Below are positions 8,084-16,823 of a DNA stretch of 39,622 nt, piece after piece. The position numbers were made by a program, and so were the translations under genes. Under the pieces are notes generated by a model, which saw only the letters and a program-made list of their open reading frames with translations, was not told the origin of the DNA and did no database searches. This stretch comes from Actinophytocola sp. (GTDB taxonomy: Bacteria > Actinomycetota > Actinomycetes > Mycobacteriales > Pseudonocardiaceae): the NCBI GenBank assembly GCA_009377395.1, contig WHUB01000037.1, positions 1 through 39,622 on the forward strand. The letters run 5' to 3'. The number at the start of each line of letters is the position of its first letter. Within the stretch, counting starts at the first letter, position 1.

Positions 8084-9535
8084 ATGGCCCACGACGAACG
8101 GCACCGTGGCGTTGACGTCGACTACGAGACGAAGGGCGAGGACTACTTCGACAACCGCTCGCTGCGCCGGGGCGCGGCGGGGTGGGTGCTGCTCGCCGGG
8201 CTTGGAGTGTCCTATGTGATCTCAGGTGACTTCGCTGGCTGGAACTTCGGTCTCGCCGAGGGTGGCTGGGGTGGGCTGCTGATCGCAACCGTCCTGATGG
8301 CGACGATGTACACCTGCATGGTGTTCGGCCTCGCCGAGATGAGCGCCGCGATGCCCGTCGCGGGCGCGGGCTACGGGTTCGCCCGGCGCGCGCTCGGTCC
8401 GATCGGCGGCTTCGCCACCGGTACCGCGATCCTCATCGAGTACGCGATCGCACCGGCGGCGATCGCGGTGTTCATCGGCGGGTACGTCGAGGCGCTCGGC
8501 CTGTTCGGACTGACCAGCGGCTGGCCGGTTTTCCTTGCCACCTATGCGATCTTCGTTGGCATTCACCTGTGGGGGGTGGGCGAGGCGCTGCGGCTGATGC
8601 TCGCGATCACCGGACTCGCCGTGGTCGCGCTCGTGGTGTTCGTCGTCGGCATGATCGGCCAGTTCGATGTGGACAATCTGTTCGACGTGCCGATGACCGA
8701 CTCGTTCGGTGCGAGCTCGTTCCTGCCGTTCGGCATCATGGGCGTGTGGGGCGCGCTGGTGTTCGCGATCTGGTTCTTCCTCGCGATCGAGGGCGTGCCG
8801 CTGGCGGCCGAGGAGGCGCGCGACCCGAAGCGGGACATGCCCAGGGGAATCATCGTCGGCATGGTGATCCTGCTCGCCACCGCGGCGCTGATCCTGGTGA
8901 CCGCACCGGGCGGCGCGGGCGCCAAGGCGCTGATGGCCTCCGACAACCCGCTACCCGAGGCGGTGCGGCAGGCCTATGGCGGCAGCAACGCGGTGGCGGA
9001 GTTCGTCAACTACGTCGGCCTCGCGGGCCTGATCGCCAGCTTCTTCTCCATCATCTACGCCTACTCGCGGCAGCTGTTCGCGCTGTCGCGGGCGGGCTAC
9101 CTGCCCCGCTGGCTGTCGGTCACCGGCAAACGCCGCACCCCGTACCTCGCGCTGATTGTCCCCGGCACGATCGGTTTCGCGCTGGCGTCGATCACCATGG
9201 CCGGCGACCTGATGATCCAGATCGCGGTCTTCGGCGCCGCCGTCTCCTACGTGCTGATGATGGTGTCGCACATCGTGCTGCGCAGGCGCGAACCCAGCAT
9301 GGAACGGCCGTACCGCACACCCGGCGGCGTGGCCACCACCGGCGTGGCGCTGGTGCTCGCGGTGGCCGCGCTGATCGCGGTGTTCCTCGTCGACCTCACC
9401 GCCGCGGCCATCGTCGCCGGAATCTTCGTCGCCGCGCTGGCCTACTTCTGGTTCTACTCCCGCCACCGGCTGGTGGCCAACGCGCCCGAGGAGGAGTTCG
9501 AGGCCATCGAACGCGCCGAGGCCGAGCTCAGCTGA
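8084..9535 (+). CDS. APC-superfamily amine permease (ethanolamine permease-like)
   Basis: This 483-residue membrane protein has about 12 hydrophobic helices after a hydrophilic 25-residue N-terminus. The first helices (GWVLLAGLGVSYVISGDFAG, then the GAGYGFARRALGPIGG region) resemble the ethanolamine permease (Eat) branch of the APC superfamily. It would import a small amine, probably by proton symport. It diverges from the gamma-glutamyl ligase gene and shares with it a duplicated 26-bp leader element, which strongly suggests co-regulation and a common substrate. Ethanolamine is the first guess; another amine is possible. Confidence 0.85.
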   Translation: MAHDERHRGVDVDYETKGEDYFDNRSLRRGAAGWVLLAGLGVSYVISGDFAGWNFGLAEGGWGGLLIATVLMATMYTCMVFGLAEMSAAMPVAGAGYGFARRALGPIGGFATGTAILIEYAIAPAAIAVFIGGYVEALGLFGLTSGWPVFLATYAIFVGIHLWGVGEALRLMLAITGLAVVALVVFVVGMIGQFDVDNLFDVPMTDSFGASSFLPFGIMGVWGALVFAIWFFLAIEGVPLAAEEARDPKRDMPRGIIVGMVILLATAALILVTAPGGAGAKALMASDNPLPEAVRQAYGGSNAVAEFVNYVGLAGLIASFFSIIYAYSRQLFALSRAGYLPRWLSVTGKRRTPYLALIVPGTIGFALASITMAGDLMIQIAVFGAAVSYVLMMVSHIVLRRREPSMERPYRTPGGVATTGVALVLAVAALIAVFLVDLTAAAIVAGIFVAALAYFWFYSRHRLVANAPEEEFEAIERAEAELS

Positions 9536-9608
9536 CCGCGGCCAGCTCGCGCAGCCGGGGCAGCACGTCCTCGCCGAACTGGGTCAGACACCGCTCCTGG
9601 TCGTGGCC
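9528..9608 (-). pseudogene. Possible C-terminal remnant of an LLM flavin-dependent oxidoreductase
   Basis: On the minus strand the last 20 or so codons (ERCLTQFGEDVLPRLREL) look like the C-terminal helix of LLM-class (luciferase-like) oxidoreductases. Nothing upstream in this frame continues the fold, so only the 3' tail would remain. It abuts the permease stop codon. Identification rests on a short motif and is tentative. Confidence 0.3.
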
Positions 9609-9791
9609 GGCCGGTTGGTGGCCTCCTGCCGGCTCACGCCGGACACGCGACGTACCCTGCGACCCCTGCTGGCCGGGACGACGGACCGGGCGCGCATCAG
9701 CACCACCGCCGAGGTCGTCGACAACGGACACAGCGTGGTGTGCTCCGGCACCTTCGACTGGAGCGTCCGCCGGCTACCCCGGCACAGCTAG
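9603..9791 (+). pseudogene. Possible truncated hotdog-fold (DUF4442/thioesterase-like) fragment
   Basis: A 62-codon open stretch reads like the C-terminal half of a DUF4442/acyl-CoA thioesterase-type hotdog domain (ISTTAEVVDNGHSVVCSGTF, with alternating strand residues). The N-terminal half expected for this fold is missing and no ribosome site precedes the first ATG. Together with the minus-strand fragment it fills the 350-bp gap between the permease and the frd operon; nothing was recognised in 9792-9885. Confidence 0.3.
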
Positions 9792-9885
9792 TCATTGCGT
9801 CGTGACCAGAGAGCCGTCGCCACGCTGGCCAGACGAGCTCGGGAATGCCGATGCCCGAGGTTGAGGGACCGTCGTCTGAGCCCGG

Positions 9886-10242
9886 TCAGATGGCGCGGAG
9901 CAGCACGAGGGCGACGACGACCGACCCGGCGATGGCGCCGCCGTAGCAGAGGATTCCGATCGGGACGCGGTACCTCTTGAGCTGGAGGCCGTCGTAGAGG
10001 GTGTAGCGGAAGCGGTGCGCCCAGTGGAACAGCGCCAGCACGCACAGTCCGAACAGCACCAGCAGCGTGACCGGGTGGCTCACCACCGACGCCAGGTAGT
10101 CGTGGCCGGGCGCGGTCAGCCAGCCGAGCGGGAACGCGACGCCGAACAGGAACAGCAGCACCGGCACCAGCATAGCCGCCACCATGCCGCCGGAGCTGAA
10201 CAGCAGCCACAGCAACGGTTCCGGCGATCGCTTCGTGGTCAT
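9886..10242 (-). CDS. frdD: Fumarate reductase membrane anchor subunit D
   Basis: This 118-residue protein has three hydrophobic helices and the FHWAHRFRYTLYDGLQLK segment typical of FrdD, including His residues near the quinone/haem side. FrdC and FrdD anchor the catalytic FrdAB dimer to the cytoplasmic membrane and form the menaquinol site. ATG at 10242 overlaps the frdC stop codon (ATGA); an upstream frame extension of 14 residues is not family-like. It is the last gene of the operon. Confidence 0.88.
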   Translation of the reverse strand: MTTKRSPEPLLWLLFSSGGMVAAMLVPVLLFLFGVAFPLGWLTAPGHDYLASVVSHPVTLLVLFGLCVLALFHWAHRFRYTLYDGLQLKRYRVPIGILCYGGAIAGSVVVALVLLRAI

Positions 10243-10628
10243 CGCAGCACCACCCACGCCACCACAGCCGACACCACGAGCCACGCGCCATAGTGCGCGG
10301 CCAGGATGACGTTCGGCGGCACCCGCAGCGCGCCCAGCCGGATCACCATCGCCTTTGGCGCGAGGCCGAACCAGGTGACGGTGTGCAGCAGGACGAACGC
10401 CAGCGCGATCACGTTGAGGACCACCAGCGCCGGATTCGCCGACAGGTCAAGGAAATCCCGGTACGCGCCGGGACCTGAGCCGACCGCGTACACCAGCATC
10501 AGCAGGTACGCCACGAACCAGGCGATGAACACACTGGACAGCTCGCGAAGCATGAAGACCAGATAGGACGGTTTGCGCAGCCACCAGGTCAGTGACACCG
10601 GGGGTCGGTACAGGCGTACTTGACTCAT
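10239..10628 (-). CDS. frdC: Fumarate reductase membrane anchor subunit C
   Basis: This 129-residue protein has three transmembrane helices and the FrdC-like N-terminus [20 protein letters not shown], plus a conserved [13 protein letters not shown] segment. It pairs with FrdD to anchor the complex. ATG at 10628 overlaps the frdB stop codon by 4 bp, which supports this start over a longer open frame that runs back into frdB. Having two short anchors after A and B (order A-B-C-D) is characteristic of E. coli- and Mycobacterium-type fumarate reductase. Confidence 0.9.
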   Translation of the reverse strand: MSQVRLYRPPVSLTWWLRKPSYLVFMLRELSSVFIAWFVAYLLMLVYAVGSGPGAYRDFLDLSANPALVVLNVIALAFVLLHTVTWFGLAPKAMVIRLGALRVPPNVILAAHYGAWLVVSAVVAWVVLR

Positions 10629-11365
10629 CGGGCACCCCGGGGGAGCAGCAGGTCCCTGACGGCCTTGTTGGCGGCGGTGAGCTTGTAACGCTGGATGGCG
10701 CCCGCCGGGTCGACGTCCTTGGGGCAGGCCACGCTGCACTCACCGACGAAGGTGCAGGCCCAGACGCCCTCGGCGGAGGCGAGGACGTCCCGGCGATCCT
10801 CCGCGCCCGCGTCGCGGGAGTCCAGGTTGTACCGCTGCGCGAGCGCGATCGCGGCGGGGCCGATGAACTCCGGGTCGAGCGCGTACACCGGGCAGGCGGC
10901 GTAGCAGAGCATGCAGTTGATGCACATGCTGTAGCGCTTGTAGTCGTCCATCTCGACCGGCGTCTGGCGGTACTCGGTGTCCTCGTCGGGTTCGTCGTCA
11001 CCGACCAGCCAGGGCTTCACGGTGGGCAGCTTCGCCATGAAGTCGCCCATCTCCACCACGAGGTCGCGGATCACCGGGAAGTTGTGCAGCGGCTCGACCC
11101 GCACCGGGCCGGGGGCGTAGTCGGTCAGGAACGTCGAGCAGCCTAGCTTCGGCTCGCCGTTGACGGTCATGCCGCAGCTGCCGCAGATGCCCATCCGGCA
11201 GGACCACCGGTACGACAGCGTGCCGTCGAGCTGGTCCTTGATGTGGTTCAGGCCGTCGAGGACCGCCCACTCCTTGCGCAGCGGCACCTCGTAGGAGTCC
11301 CAGGTCGGCTCGGACTCGCGCTCCGGCCGGTAGCGCCAGACCTCCATGGTGATCGACTCAGGCAT
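10625..11365 (-). CDS. frdB: Fumarate reductase iron-sulfur subunit
   Basis: This 246-residue electron-transfer subunit has [2Fe-2S] ligands C56, C61, C64 and C76 ([11 protein letters not shown], then LGCSTF). Two further Cys clusters, [14 protein letters not shown] and [14 protein letters not shown], bind the [4Fe-4S] and [3Fe-4S] centres. It passes electrons between menaquinol at FrdCD and the flavin in FrdA. GGGAG lies 8 nt before the ATG, and the gap to frdA is only 4 bp. All cluster ligands are present, so the subunit should be functional. Confidence 0.95.
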   Translation of the reverse strand: MPESITMEVWRYRPERESEPTWDSYEVPLRKEWAVLDGLNHIKDQLDGTLSYRWSCRMGICGSCGMTVNGEPKLGCSTFLTDYAPGPVRVEPLHNFPVIRDLVVEMGDFMAKLPTVKPWLVGDDEPDEDTEYRQTPVEMDDYKRYSMCINCMLCYAACPVYALDPEFIGPAAIALAQRYNLDSRDAGAEDRRDVLASAEGVWACTFVGECSVACPKDVDPAGAIQRYKLTAANKAVRDLLLPRGAR

Positions 11366-11369
11366 GTCT

Positions 11370-13115
11370 CTATCTCCCGTAGACCCGCTCGCCAGGGGGC
11401 CAGCGGGTGATCGTCACGGGGAGGTACTCGACCCGCCAGTCGCCGTCCGGCTTGCGGCTGATCACCGAGTGGGCCAGGTACGTCTCGTCGTCGCGGTCCG
11501 GGAAGTCGGTGCGCTGATGCGCGCCGCGCGACTCCTTGCGACGCAGTCCGCTCGCCACGATGCACGTGGCGACGTCCAGCATCCCGGACAGCTCCAGCAT
11601 CGCGACCAGCTCGGTGTTGAAGGTGCGGCTGGCGTCGTCCATGCTCGCCCGGGCGAACCGGGTCTTCAGCTCGGCCAGCTTGTCGAGCGCCTTGGTCAGC
11701 GACGCCTCGTCCCGGTAGATCCCCGCGCCCGCCTCCATCGTCTCCTGCATCTCGGTGCGAATGTCGGCGATCCGCTCGCCGTCGGAGTGCTGACGCCCGC
11801 TCAGCTCCCGCACCAACCGACGCTCCTCGTCCCGGCCCTGCGCGAGCACCGGCGCGGTGGCCGCGCCGGGCACCGTCGCGACGAATTCGGCGACCGCCTG
11901 GCCCGCGCGGGCACCGAACACCAGCAGCTCGGGCAGCGAGTTGGAGCCGAGCCGGTTCGCGCCGTTGATGCTGACGCAGGCGACCTCGCCCGCGGCGTAC
12001 AGCCCGGTCAGCGGGGTCGCGCCGTGGATGTCGGTGTGGATGCCGCCCATCATGTAGTGCACGACGGGACGGACCGGCACCAGCTCGTGCACCGGATCGA
12101 TGTTCTGGTAGCTGGCGCACAGCTCGCGCACGAACGGCAGCCGCTCGTCGACCAGCTTCTCGCCGAGGTGACGCAGGTCGAGGTGCACCACGTGCCCGGC
12201 CTCGGTCTCGACGGTGCGGCCCTTCTCCATTTCATGCACGAACGCCTGCGACAGCCGGTCGCGTGGCCCCAGCTCCATACTGCGCAGCACCGGCTCGTCG
12301 GTGGGCGTGCCGAGGTCGTAGTCCTGCAGGTAGCGGTAGCCGTCCTTGTTGAGCAGCCGACCGCCCTCCGCGCGGGCCGCCTCGGTGATCAGGATGCCGG
12401 TGAACGGCAGGCCGGTGGGGTGGTACTGCACGAACTCCATGTCCTTCAGCGGCGCCCCGGCCTGGTAGGCCAGCGCCATGCCGTCGCCGGTCTTGATGTT
12501 CGCATTGGTGGTGAACGGGAAGACCCGGCCGCAGCCGCCGGTGCAGACGATGACGGCGTCCGCCACGATGGTCTCGACCCTGCCGGTGGCCAGCTCAACG
12601 GCGACCACGCCGCGCACCCGGCCGTCGTGCACCAGCAGCTTCGTCACGAACCACTCGTCGTAGCGCACGATGTCGGTGTAGGACAGCGCGGTCTGGAAGA
12701 GCGTGTGCAGCAGGTGGAAGCCGGTCTTGTCGGCGGCGAACCAGGTGCGCCGCTTCTTCATGCCGCCGAACGCGCGCACCGCGATGCGCCCGTCCGGTTC
12801 GCGGCTCCACGGGCAGCCCCAGTGCTCCAGCCGCAGCAGCTCCTTCCTGGCCTCCACGACGAACGCCTCTACAGCGTCCTGGTCACAAAGCCAGTCGCTG
12901 CCGGAGACGGTGTCGTAGGCGTGCTCGTCCATGGTGTCGTCGTCCCCGGCGACGGCCGCCGCGCCGCCCTCCGCCGACACGGTGTGGCTGCGCATCGGGT
13001 AGACCTTGGACACGATCGCCACCGTCAGCTTCGGGTTCGCCTCGGCGACGGCGATCGCGGCGCGCAGTCCCGCCCCGCCGCCACCGACGATGACGACGTT
13101 GTGCCACGCGGCCAT
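11370..13115 (-). CDS. frdA: Fumarate reductase flavoprotein subunit
   Basis: This subunit of about 581 residues has the FAD dinucleotide motif [18 protein letters not shown] at its N-terminus, the [10 protein letters not shown] motif with the His that binds FAD covalently, and the active-site loop QYHPTGLP. It reduces fumarate to succinate, or runs in reverse, on the cytoplasmic face. ATG at 13115 is preferred because GAGG lies 7 nt upstream; GTG at 13121 would overlap the preceding ORF by 4 bp and is the alternative. By length and gene order it belongs to the frd rather than the sdhCDAB type. Confidence 0.95.
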   Translation of the reverse strand: MAAWHNVVIVGGGGAGLRAAIAVAEANPKLTVAIVSKVYPMRSHTVSAEGGAAAVAGDDDTMDEHAYDTVSGSDWLCDQDAVEAFVVEARKELLRLEHWGCPWSREPDGRIAVRAFGGMKKRRTWFAADKTGFHLLHTLFQTALSYTDIVRYDEWFVTKLLVHDGRVRGVVAVELATGRVETIVADAVIVCTGGCGRVFPFTTNANIKTGDGMALAYQAGAPLKDMEFVQYHPTGLPFTGILITEAARAEGGRLLNKDGYRYLQDYDLGTPTDEPVLRSMELGPRDRLSQAFVHEMEKGRTVETEAGHVVHLDLRHLGEKLVDERLPFVRELCASYQNIDPVHELVPVRPVVHYMMGGIHTDIHGATPLTGLYAAGEVACVSINGANRLGSNSLPELLVFGARAGQAVAEFVATVPGAATAPVLAQGRDEERRLVRELSGRQHSDGERIADIRTEMQETMEAGAGIYRDEASLTKALDKLAELKTRFARASMDDASRTFNTELVAMLELSGMLDVATCIVASGLRRKESRGAHQRTDFPDRDDETYLAHSVISRKPDGDWRVEYLPVTITRWPPGERVYGR

Positions 13116-13117
13116 CG

Positions 13118-13351
13118 TCACGCCTCGTGGTCAGCGCTGTGCTCGTCGCGGAGCACCTTGCCGTCGTGGCGGACGGTCCTGATCCGGATGCTGCCGTCGT
13201 GGAAGGTGCGACGGGTCTTGCGACAGCCGCACGCGAAGGTCAGATCGTCGATGACCAGGCCCTCGTCGTCGTCCTCGCGGTGCCGCGTGCCGTCCGAGAC
13301 CTTGCCGCACGGGGAGCGTTCGGTCGTGAACTCGCTCGTTGTCCTGAGCAT
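13118..13351 (-). CDS. Small conserved-looking protein leading the frd operon
   Basis: This 77-residue hydrophilic protein has no signal or membrane segment. A strong ribosome site (GGGAGGTGATC) precedes the ATG at 13351. It is rich in charged residues and holds a CGC pair ([12 protein letters not shown]) that could bind metal or form a disulfide, plus one earlier Cys. Its stop overlaps the alternative GTG start of frdA, so the two are translationally linked. No family was recognised. An assembly, redox or regulatory role for fumarate reductase is inferred from position only. Confidence 0.6.
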   Translation of the reverse strand: MLRTTSEFTTERSPCGKVSDGTRHREDDDEGLVIDDLTFACGCRKTRRTFHDGSIRIRTVRHDGKVLRDEHSADHEA

Positions 13352-13367
13352 GATCACCTCCCGCTAA

Positions 13368-13383
13368 TGTGATCTAGCTCACT
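13368..13383. promoter_or_regulatory. CRP/GlxR-type binding site upstream of the frd operon
   Basis: The 16-mer TGTGATCTAGCTCACT matches the CRP/GlxR consensus TGTGA-N6-TCACA at every defined position but the last, and has the central TA typical of actinobacterial GlxR/Crp sites. It lies 17 bp upstream of the first ATG of the operon, so it could repress or sit near the promoter start. A plus-strand membrane protein gene diverges 130 bp away. Confidence 0.65.
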
Positions 13384-13514
13384 CCAGAGTACGCGTTGGT
13401 CACTACGGCTGCATTGATGTCGTAACTGGTGTTGATTTCCGGGTTGCTGGGTACCTACGGAATGCGCACACGCGGCGACCCGGCTGGTCGCCACAACCAC
13501 GGGATGTGACCCAC

Positions 13515-14267
13515 ATGAACATCATGGATTCGTTGAACGACGCACTCCGGGCGATCATCACGTTCGTACCGAAGCTCGCCGCCTTTCTGCTGATCCTGCT
13601 GATCGGCTGGCTTATCGCCAAGGGGCTGCGCAAGCTCGTCGACGTCGTGCTGACGCGGCTGCGTTTCGACCGCGCGATGGAGCGCGGTGGGATCCAGCAG
13701 GCGATGGAGGGGTCGAAGTATGACCCCAAGGACCTGGTGACGGCCGTCATCTACTACGCGGTGCTGCTGCTGGCGCTGCAGACGGCGTTCGGTGTCTTCG
13801 GGCCGAACGCGGTGAGCGATCTGCTGACCGCGATCGTGTCTTGGCTGCCGCAACTGGCCATCGCGATCATCATCGTGGTCGTGGCCGCGGCGATCGCCGG
13901 TGTGGTGGCAGACCTGACGAGCAGCGCACTGAGCAGGTTCAGCTGGAGCCGGGTCGTCGCGCGGCTCGCGCAGGTGTTCATCATCGCGCTCGGTGTGATC
14001 GCCGCCCTCAACCAGATCGGCATCGCCACGACGGTGACGACGCCGGTGCTCATCGCCGTACTCGCGACCGTCGGCGGCGTGCTGGTCGTCGGTTTCGGCG
14101 GCGGCATGGTGCGCCCCATGCAGCAGCGGTGGGAGCGCTGGCTCGGCCGCGCCGAGGCGGAACTGCCGGCGGCACGGAGCGAGATGCAGGCCTACCAACG
14201 CGGCCGTGAGGACGCGCTGCGGGCCGGGCAGCCTGCCGAGGAGCCCGCCGAACAGCCCAGGCCGTAA
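13515..14267 (+). CDS. Mechanosensitive channel-like membrane protein (TM-helix repeat)
   Basis: This protein of about 250 residues has four or five hydrophobic helices. Two copies of the conserved TM-helix motif of small MscS-related proteins are visible: FVPKLAAFLLILLIGWLIAK at residues 18-37, followed by a charged DVVLTRLRFDRAMER-type loop, and SWLPQLAIAIIIVVVAAAIA later. A Gly-rich end of the last helix (VGGVLVVGFGGGM) leads to a charged C-terminal tail. The beta domain of true MscS is absent, so gating function is uncertain. ATG at 13515 is favoured over GTG at 13506; no strong ribosome site is seen for either. Confidence 0.75.
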   Translation: MNIMDSLNDALRAIITFVPKLAAFLLILLIGWLIAKGLRKLVDVVLTRLRFDRAMERGGIQQAMEGSKYDPKDLVTAVIYYAVLLLALQTAFGVFGPNAVSDLLTAIVSWLPQLAIAIIIVVVAAAIAGVVADLTSSALSRFSWSRVVARLAQVFIIALGVIAALNQIGIATTVTTPVLIAVLATVGGVLVVGFGGGMVRPMQQRWERWLGRAEAELPAARSEMQAYQRGREDALRAGQPAEEPAEQPRP

Positions 14268-14271
14268 CCGG

Positions 14272-14649
14272 TCAGAACAGCGGCGACAGGTCGCCGTCGC
14301 CACCCGCCAGCGCGGTGGTGACGGTGCCTGCCGCCGCGAGCAGACACACCGCGGCCAGCCGGAGATTGACCCAGTCGGCGTCCTGCCACAACGGCGTCGA
14401 CATCCGGCCGGACTCGTGGGCGACGTCTTGTACCCCGCGCGCATACCCCGCCAGCTCGACCACACCGGCCCGGCCGGTACTGGCCTGCAGGATGTCGCGC
14501 ACCGCCGCCGCGTGCTGGTCCACCATGGCGACCAGTGCGGGTCCCCAGCCCGGCGTGGCGGGCAGACCGGCGAGCCCGAGCCGCTCGCCCAGCGCAGTCA
14601 GCTCACGCCGCGCCCCGGACTCGCGCCACGCATCCAGCAACCACGACAT
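14272..14649 (-). CDS. Small actinobacterial protein, DUF6401-like
   Basis: This 125-residue protein contains ALVAMVDQHAAAVRDIL near residue 40, reminiscent of the DUF6401 family of actinobacteria, whose function is unknown. It is mostly helical, with a short hydrophobic stretch near the C-terminus (LRLAAVCLLAAAGTVTTAL). ATG at 14649 lies 11 bp after the stop of the FkbM-type methyltransferase, so the two probably form an operon. The gene converges with the channel-like gene, with only 4 bp between stops. The family assignment is from memory and moderate. Confidence 0.7.
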   Translation of the reverse strand: MSWLLDAWRESGARRELTALGERLGLAGLPATPGWGPALVAMVDQHAAAVRDILQASTGRAGVVELAGYARGVQDVAHESGRMSTPLWQDADWVNLRLAAVCLLAAAGTVTTALAGGDGDLSPLF

Positions 14650-14660
14650 AGCCGATAAGG

Positions 14661-15407
14661 CTAGGGGATGCGGCGGGCGTAGACGTCGCCGGACCTCCCC
14701 AGCGGGCGGAACCGGCTGAGCAGCCGCACCAGGTCCTCGGCGTCCAGCCAGCGCTCGCCGGTCCAGCGCATGGTCTCGACGGGGGAGTAGTTGTAGCGGT
14801 AGCCGCCGAGTCGTTCCACGAGGTCCAGCGCGTCGAGGGCCACGCCGTGGGCGGCGGGCAGGTACTCGAACGACAGCGCGGGCAGCGGGCAGGTGAGTCC
14901 TTTCAGGACGTCGACCTCGAACCCCTCGACATCGATCTTGCAGAACGCGGGCTCGCCGTGCCGCGCGATGAGGTCGTCCAGCGTCGTGACCTCGACGTCG
15001 ACGGACGAGTCCCACCGCACCCGGGCGAAGCGGCGGTCCGCGCCCACGGTCTCGATCCAGCCAGGCGACATCGACGAGACCGTCGGCGTCGCGGTCGAGA
15101 GGTCCATCCGGGCCCGGCCGGAGCGGGCGCCGACGGCCAGCGGCTCGATCGCCACCTCGGCGTCCCGGCCGTGGAGCAGCCGCAGCACCCGTAGGCAGTC
15201 CGGTTGCGGTTCGACGGCGACCACCCGCGCGCCGAGCCGCCGCCAGGCGGCCACCCGGCTGCCGACGTGGGCGCCGATGTCGAAGGCCAGGTCGCCGGGC
15301 CCGATGAGGTCACGGTAGAACCGCGCCATCCGGCGGCGCCTGCCCGGCACGCCGTGGTACATGGCCAGCGAGCGGGCGATTCCGCGTGGTCGCGCCAGGA
15401 ACCCCAC
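14661..15407 (-). CDS. FkbM-family methyltransferase
   Basis: This 248-residue protein has the SAM-binding start [21 protein letters not shown], the acidic strand [14 protein letters not shown] and the FkbM hallmark [17 protein letters not shown], which also holds the catalytic-side Asp/Glu. FkbM enzymes O-methylate sugars, polyketides or lipids. The GTG start at 15407 is chosen because longer frames overlap the divergent PTPS homologue; the two starts are 20 bp apart. Its position at the edge of the pterin-like locus suggests it may methylate that product, but it could act independently. Confidence 0.82.
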   Translation of the reverse strand: MGFLARPRGIARSLAMYHGVPGRRRRMARFYRDLIGPGDLAFDIGAHVGSRVAAWRRLGARVVAVEPQPDCLRVLRLLHGRDAEVAIEPLAVGARSGRARMDLSTATPTVSSMSPGWIETVGADRRFARVRWDSSVDVEVTTLDDLIARHGEPAFCKIDVEGFEVDVLKGLTCPLPALSFEYLPAAHGVALDALDLVERLGGYRYNYSPVETMRWTGERWLDAEDLVRLLSRFRPLGRSGDVYARRIP

Positions 15408-15413
15408 GACCGT

Positions 15414-15419
15414 TAGTGT
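15414..15419 (+). promoter_or_regulatory. Probable -10 box for a leaderless transcript (PTPS homologue)
   Basis: TAGTGT matches the actinobacterial TANNNT -10 pattern and ends 7 nt before the ATG at 15427, so transcription would start at the start codon. No ribosome site is present. The 20-bp divergent gap must also drive the methyltransferase leftwards. Confidence 0.45.
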
Positions 15420-15426
15420 CGCACCG

Positions 15427-15804
15427 ATGTTCAGTGTCACGGTCCGCGACCACGTGATGGTCGCGCACAGCTTTCGCGGCGAGACGTTCGGACCGGCGCA
15501 GCGGCTGCACGGCGCGACGTTCGTCGTCGACGCCACCTTCCGGCGCGCCGAGCTGGACGCCGACAACGTCGTGGTCGACATCGGCGCCGCCGCCAGCGAG
15601 CTGGCCGCCGTGCTGGCGCCACTCAACTACCGCAACCTGGACGACGACCCGGCCTTCGCCGGGGTCAACACGACGACCGAGTACCTCGCGAAGGTGATCG
15701 CCGATCGGCTGGCCGAGCGGTTCGCCGCGCACGGCCTGGCCGGGATCGCCGTGACGCTGCACGAGTCCCACGTCGCCTGGGCGAGCTACGAGCGGACGCT
15801 GTGA
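15427..15804 (+). CDS. Divergent 6-pyruvoyl/6-carboxy-tetrahydropterin synthase homologue
   Basis: This 125-residue T-fold protein aligns with QueD/PTPS: VAHSF (H14), RLHGATF (H28), [21 protein letters not shown] and a C-terminal [10 protein letters not shown] with the substrate-binding Glu. Two key QueD features are missing. The catalytic Cys four residues before the LHG His is Ala24, and the second His of HGH is Ala30, leaving an incomplete zinc site. The enzyme therefore probably does not do canonical PTPS or QueD chemistry. It is the first gene of a tight operon with a glycosyltransferase and a methyltransferase (4-bp overlap with the next gene). Confidence 0.83.
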   Translation: MFSVTVRDHVMVAHSFRGETFGPAQRLHGATFVVDATFRRAELDADNVVVDIGAAASELAAVLAPLNYRNLDDDPAFAGVNTTTEYLAKVIADRLAERFAAHGLAGIAVTLHESHVAWASYERTL

Positions 15805-16823
15805 CCGTCGTGCTGCTCGTGCCGGCGGGCATCGACGACGGGACCACGCCGAGCGGCGGCAACGTCTACGACCGGCGGATGCGCGACGAGCTCGGCGCGC
15901 GGGAGATCGCGGTGGCGGGCGCATGGCCCCGGCCCGACGAGGCGGCCCGCGCGGCGCTCGCCCGGGCGCTCGACGCGCTGCCGGACGGCGCCGTCGTGCT
16001 CGCGGACGGGCTGGTCGCCTGCGGCGTCCCCGAGGTCGTGGCGCCCCGGGCCGCGCGGCTGCGGCTGGCGGTGCTGGTGCACATGCCGCTGGCGGACGAC
16101 GTCGGCCTGCCCGGCGACCTCGCCGCCGAGCTGGACCGCCGCGAGGCGCAGACGCTGGCGGCGGCCGCCATGGTGGTGGCGACCAGCCGGACGACCGCAC
16201 GGCGGCTCGCCACCCGGCACGGGCTGGACGGCATCGAGGTCGTCCCCCCGGGAGCCGAACCCGCGCCGCTCTCCGCGACGTCCGCGACCGGCGACCGGCT
16301 GCTCTGCGTGGGGTCGGTGTCCCCGCTCAAGGGCCAGGACGTGCTGGTCGAGGCGCTGGCCACGCTGGCGGACCTGCCGTGGCACTGCCGCTGCGTCGGC
16401 CCGCCCCGCGACCCCGGGTTCGCCGCCGACCTGCACGAGCGAATCGACCGGCGCGGCCTCAGCGACCGCATCCGGCTGGTCGGCCCTCGCACCGGGGAGC
16501 TGTACGCCGACACCGACCTGGTGGTGCTGCCGTCGCGGGCGGAATCCTACGGGATGGTGGTGACCGAGGCGCTCGCCCGGGGGATTCCCGTCGCCGGATC
16601 GGACGTCGGCGGCGTGCCGGAGGCGCTGGGGGACACCGCGGCCGGTGTCCCAGGGCTGCTGGTCGCCCCGGACGATCCGGCCGCACTGGCCGCCGCGCTG
16701 CACGGCTGGCTCACCGACGCCGGGCTGCGGCACCGGCTGCAAGCGGCGGCCCGGCTGCGCCGGGACGCCCTCGAACCGTGGCCGGACGCGGCGCGCCGGA
16801 TGGCCGAGGTGCTGGCGCGGTGA
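15801..16823 (+). CDS. GT4-family glycosyltransferase of the pterin-like locus
   Basis: This 340-residue GT-B glycosyltransferase has the donor-site pattern [20 protein letters not shown] and the E-x7-E motif in [20 protein letters not shown]. The N-terminal half begins with [19 protein letters not shown], which holds the Gly-rich acceptor-domain loop. GTG at 15801 overlaps the PTPS stop codon, implying coupled translation. Linkage to pterin-type enzymes suggests it glycosylates their product, as pteridine glycosyltransferases do elsewhere. Acceptor and sugar are unknown. Confidence 0.85.
   Translation: MTVVLLVPAGIDDGTTPSGGNVYDRRMRDELGAREIAVAGAWPRPDEAARAALARALDALPDGAVVLADGLVACGVPEVVAPRAARLRLAVLVHMPLADDVGLPGDLAAELDRREAQTLAAAAMVVATSRTTARRLATRHGLDGIEVVPPGAEPAPLSATSATGDRLLCVGSVSPLKGQDVLVEALATLADLPWHCRCVGPPRDPGFAADLHERIDRRGLSDRIRLVGPRTGELYADTDLVVLPSRAESYGMVVTEALARGIPVAGSDVGGVPEALGDTAAGVPGLLVAPDDPAALAAALHGWLTDAGLRHRLQAAARLRRDALEPWPDAARRMAEVLAR

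Noticed and set aside
9886-13115. Succinate dehydrogenase instead of fumarate reductase
   Set aside because: Gene order A-B-C-D with two short anchors and FrdC/FrdD-like sequences fits frd. The reaction direction in the cell cannot be proved from sequence.
11346-13367. 673-codon open frame opposite frdA
   Set aside because: The flavoprotein on the minus strand has all FrdA motifs; the antisense product is a His/Val/Arg-rich shadow.
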